64,000 bases of DNA from the NCBI GenBank assembly GCA_015501585.1, contig JADNRY010000015.1, forward strand, positions 372,001 to 436,000, written 5' to 3'. The first letter of the stretch is position 1. The number at the start of each line of letters is the position of its first letter. Position numbers and translations under genes: made by a program. The notes under the pieces are model-generated. The model worked only from the letters and a program-made list of their open reading frames with translations, did no database searches and was not told where the DNA came from. Source of the stretch: Rhodocollybia butyracea (Eukaryota > Basidiomycota > Agaricomycetes > Agaricales > Omphalotaceae). Positions 60,807 to 64,000 of this stretch are shown here, piece after piece.

Positions 60807-61076
60807 AGAAACAAAGATTGTTTTGAAATTTGTAGTAAATTCAACTTCGCTACTGAGACTCGTACATCAACGGCAAAGCCGCGAGTAAGTGTGAACAACG
60901 TGTATACTGTCTATAAGTAGATCGTACGAAATAATTGGGGGATTCGTATGGCCAGCTTTGGCCTTGCCTTATACAGCAGGCAAGATAACGACGAGCAAAC
61001 CACGGACATTCCATTTTTGTTGCAGTGAAATACTAAAAGTTTCAATCCGTCGATGTATTCCAACCTCACCGATATC
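60807..61076. other. intergenic between convergent genes
   Basis: Contains a block (GGCCTTGCCTTATACAGCAGG near 60960) repeated at about 63560 behind the second proline dehydrogenase copy, so the 3' flank was duplicated with the gene. Confidence 0.5.
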
Positions 61077-63167
61077 TAACCGAAAAATTTAGCCCAGATT
61101 TGTCGTCCAACGCGTTTACGTTCCTCAGCAGCACGATCATCTCCTAGTACAGACTTGTTCTCCATTGCACGGCGGCCAAGATAGGCCATCGTTTCGGGAA
61201 CCGTTCCATAGGGAACATTTCTGTAAAAAAAGAGAACAGACTAGTGAGTATGCGAATAAAGATGTGTGTGGAGAGATCCACCCACTTGATCACCATGGGC
61301 GCATTGGATATTGTCCTTCGTACAATATAGTTTGAGAGAGCGTCACGCATGCCTGTAGGGAAGATATCAGACTGGGAAGAAAAACATACAGCGCGTAGTA
61401 TACCAAATAGCTGTCCAAAAGTGACTCTCTCCGTTACTTCGTTGTCCAACTTCAACACGGCGTTCCCTTCTTCGTCTTGTGTGCTGGTGGCAGTAGCAAG
61501 ACCGTTTCTCACCAATTCACTCAAGATCAACTTGGTACTAACCCAGTTATGGGTACCAAATAGGACACCAATGCGAGGATCGTTTGAGCGTTTCTTGGAA
61601 AACCAGCCAACTGATTGAGCAGGAAAGACATCTTCTTTGATCCAGCTTACGACCATCTTGACGCATTCGTCATAGCATTTATCCGTTTCCTCCTTCGTCA
61701 CCCACACAGGGGTAGCGCTTCGCTAGACCGACTACCAGATAATTGTGCCGCCTCGTGTGCGGAAATTTCGAGAGAGTGATAGGCTCCACGAACTAACTTG
61801 ACTCCAAGCGCGTAGTTATTTGCTTTGGCATCGCGATACGATTGGGCGAGGTAGAGAGGAGCTCTGCGAATGCTATATGGGCCAAATCTGCAGAGACGAA
61901 ACACAAAGCAAGCCTACCTGCGAAGATACGCCTGGAATGTCCCATAAATGAGCGGTTGAACCAATGTCCCAGATTTCTCACTTTCAGGCGGAATCCTGTT
62001 GAACTCGCGCATTAAAGCCAGCTGCAGCGCGTCAAAGGCCGGCTGGTACCGACTGGGTACTTCGAAGTGAGCTGGCCAGTTAGTAGGAACAAAACAGACG
62101 CGTACCTATGTTCTGCGTCGATCATTAATTTCACTCCCTTCTCCTGTGCACGGAGACATAGACGCCTGAGATCAGCATATAATTCACGCAAAGAAGCGAT
62201 GTCTTCGCTGCTCAGGAACTTGGAGACTGGTTCTTTTTCGTGTAGTATGCTCAAATCCTCGGGCGAGAGCATCCTGGGAAGGGAATAGGTGGATTATGTT
62301 GTGGGCGCGTCGCAACAATATGGGATGATAACGCGACAAGGGATTTCGCATCCGGTACCAGTGCTGTCTGCGAAACAATACTAATATCAGGGCATCATGT
62401 TACCGAATGAGAAATTTGTTGCTACTCACCATCTTGATTGCAACCCATGTCCGTCTACCACTGTGCGACTCTTTACCAACAATACTGTCCTCAAACTCAG
62501 CGGAAACATCGATAGACCTAACCATCTCGTCCACACAACGCTTATACAACGGCTGGCCATCCTTTGATAACGAACTTGATGCTGGGCTTCAGACTGCTCA
62601 GCTTCGACGCAATACCAAAATAGAACGCCCTTATTTCCAGCTCGAAGCGAAGAAAGTGCTGGAAGTGAACCATGCGCAGTGTCGCCGCCGACAAACTAGT
62701 AGAATGTGTAAGTTCTGAGCATATTGAGCGGGAGGCTTTCAAGAGACACGTCGGCTCACCTGATCAAAGAACGTTACCCTCACTAAAGCCTCTGTGATGT
62801 TCCGTACGATGGGAATACCCATGAGCACCTCCAGCAGTTTCGGTGCTGCGTCAACGAATGTAGGGAATGAGCAGATAGAGTATACAATATATGCGCGGAT
62901 TAGACTGCCTAGTGGGACTGAGCTCGGCTCGATAATACGTGGGCTAGTATCTGGGGCCAAGTTGGTATCGGCTTGAATGACACGGTCCGCGAAGAAAGTG
63001 GATAATCCGACAGATCCCAATCCCACACCAAGAAAAGCTGTCGTCCCACAAGAGATCAGTAACCCGAAACGGCGAGGAATTGCTGCACGGTGGCTGAAAG
63101 ATCGTTGAACAGCCAGGGAAGAGCGGTACACATTTCGAAAGAGTGTCTGCCTGCTATGCAGAAACAT
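61077..63167 (-). pseudogene. proline dehydrogenase, copy 1 (three frameshifts)
   Basis: Mitochondrial FAD enzyme oxidising proline to pyrroline-5-carboxylate. MFLHSRQTLFRNVYRSSLAV (63167) is a mitochondrial-type presequence. Then come RNITEALVRVTFFDQ, FVGGDTAHGSLPALSSLRAG, RSIDVSAEFEDSI, GRRTWVAIKM, TALVPDAKSLVALS, GVKLMIDAEHRY, LVQPLIYGTFQAYL and GVKLVRGAYHSLE. GVLFGTHNWVSTKLILSEL, TFGQLFGI, APMVIK, NVPYGTVPETMAYLGRRA and a C-terminus IWAKFFG end it at 61077. All substrate and FAD motifs survive. The frame is broken near 62590 (before KDGQPLYKRC), near 62270 (before LSPEDLSILHEKE) and near 61730 (before VTKEETDKCYDEC), and no GT-AG intron can repair these. The splice sites otherwise look good. 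Confidence 0.85.
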
Positions 63168-63769
63168 CAATGGGATTCCTTCAAGGCTTGGTTGTTTATG
63201 TATTGGAAAGACAAGATGTGAGATGAATGTACCGATGTTCGTCAAAAGCCTAGCCTAGAGGATGAGCCTAGAGGAAGTGCCACCGCACGACCGCGGCGTC
63301 TGCGGTAGGCACATCCGCGATTCAAACTTTGTATTGAGTACCGGTCCGCCGTATGTGATTCGTTCTAGTATTCAACGTTTGGCAAAAACCCGTCCAGCTT
63401 CGCTCGCTCCCATTACACCCCCTAGCAATGGCGTAGGGTCTTTGAATATTTCTGCTGGTCGCCTGGTTCGTATCATCGGAGGGGCTTGTGAAGAACGTAC
63501 GTGTGTATTGTCATAGTTAGTGAGATCATAAGTACAGAACAATTAAGATATGTCCATGGCCTTGCATTATACAGCAGGTCTATAGGGCAGAGGAATGTCA
63601 TAATAGACGTTCCAGCCCTGTTCTCTTCCTCGTTGGGTTGAAATACGAGGATGTATTCTGACCTCGTCGCCTAGGCCTGCCGCCGCTGCTTTCACTCACT
63701 AATGTTATCAGGCTCTCGCTCTGATGCTGACTATGTAGGAATGATAGGAAAGAACAGTACCTACTATAA
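63168..63769. other. spacer between tandem proline dehydrogenase copies
   Basis: Promoter side of copy 1 and 3' flank of copy 2. The + frame 63262-63516 has no recognisable product. Confidence 0.4.
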
Positions 63770-64000
63770 CTAACCAAAAAATTTGGCCCAGATTTCTCGT
63801 CCAGCGCGTTTACGTTCCTCAGCAGCATGGCCATCTCCTAATACAGACTTGTTCTCTATTGCGCGGCGACTCAGATAGGGCATCGTTTCGGACAGCGCTC
63901 CATAAGGGACATATCTGCATAAACTAGTGAGTGTCGAGATAAATCTTTGTGGGAATTTTCACTGACTTGATTACCATGGGTGTTTTGGATACCGTCCTTT
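63770..64000 (-). CDS. proline dehydrogenase, copy 2 (3' end only; continues past the window)
   Basis: Two exons are visible: RTVSKTPMVIK ending at a GTCAGT donor near 63967, and RYVPYGALSETMPYLSRRA, IENKSVLGDGHAAEER, REIWAKFFG ending TAG at 63770-63772. It is a close paralogue of copy 1. The visible part is undamaged, so this is probably the working gene. Confidence 0.85.

Overview
The window reads as nuclear DNA of a basidiomycete, most likely an agaricomycete (mushroom-forming) fungus. Genes are interrupted by many short GT-AG introns of about 40-70 bp. Both strands are used, and intergenic spaces are small where housekeeping genes sit. Several protein families are ones I know mainly from Agaricomycetes: a DUF6698-like protein, a seven-helix orphan membrane protein, a PD-(D/E)XK-like family and a Crypton-like tyrosine recombinase. 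The taxonomic call is inference; no rRNA or other marker is present.

Layout. At 2-5.5 kb are a complete heterotrimeric G-protein alpha subunit (+) and a seven-helix membrane protein (-). At 7.7-10.8 kb is a leukotriene-A4-hydrolase/M1 aminopeptidase gene that looks decayed: it holds an inverted-repeat insertion, a 64-bp internal duplication and broken reading frames. At 12.4-14.1 kb is a DUF6698-like gene. Positions 14.5-17.3 kb hold a large dispersed repeat (called R here) and a MITE with an 8-bp target-site duplication. At 17.5-21.2 kb a 2-kb tandem duplication carries two small secreted six-cysteine proteins. An intron-containing tRNA lies at 21.7 kb, followed by a Mediator-Med9-like gene. 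A secreted type-B carboxylesterase occupies 23.2-25.6 kb and a PD-(D/E)XK-like gene 26.7-27.8 kb.

Positions 28.7-35 kb form a gene-dense core: an AGC-type pseudokinase, an Esa1-type MYST histone acetyltransferase and, divergent from it, an EFM5-type eEF1A lysine methyltransferase. A Ser/Pro-rich gene follows at 37.4-39.4 kb.

From 40 to 58 kb the window is a repeat-rich accessory region. It carries a dispersed family of secreted proteins (copies A, B and D plus a remnant C; mostly broken). It also has several inverted-repeat elements, including a three-level nested insertion at 47.7-49.2 kb, a perfect 78-bp palindrome at 52.6 kb, a 5'-truncated Crypton-like tyrosine recombinase, and a second, inverted copy of R.

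From 60 kb on, housekeeping genes return: a UCH-type deubiquitinase, a frameshifted proline dehydrogenase copy, and the 3' end of a second proline dehydrogenase copy that runs off the window.

The intact genes cover signalling, chromatin and translation-factor modification, ubiquitin recycling and proline catabolism. I see no biosynthetic cluster and no operon-like system. The most unusual material is the decaying secreted-protein family embedded among small transposons, the pseudokinase, and the palindrome/nested-element region.
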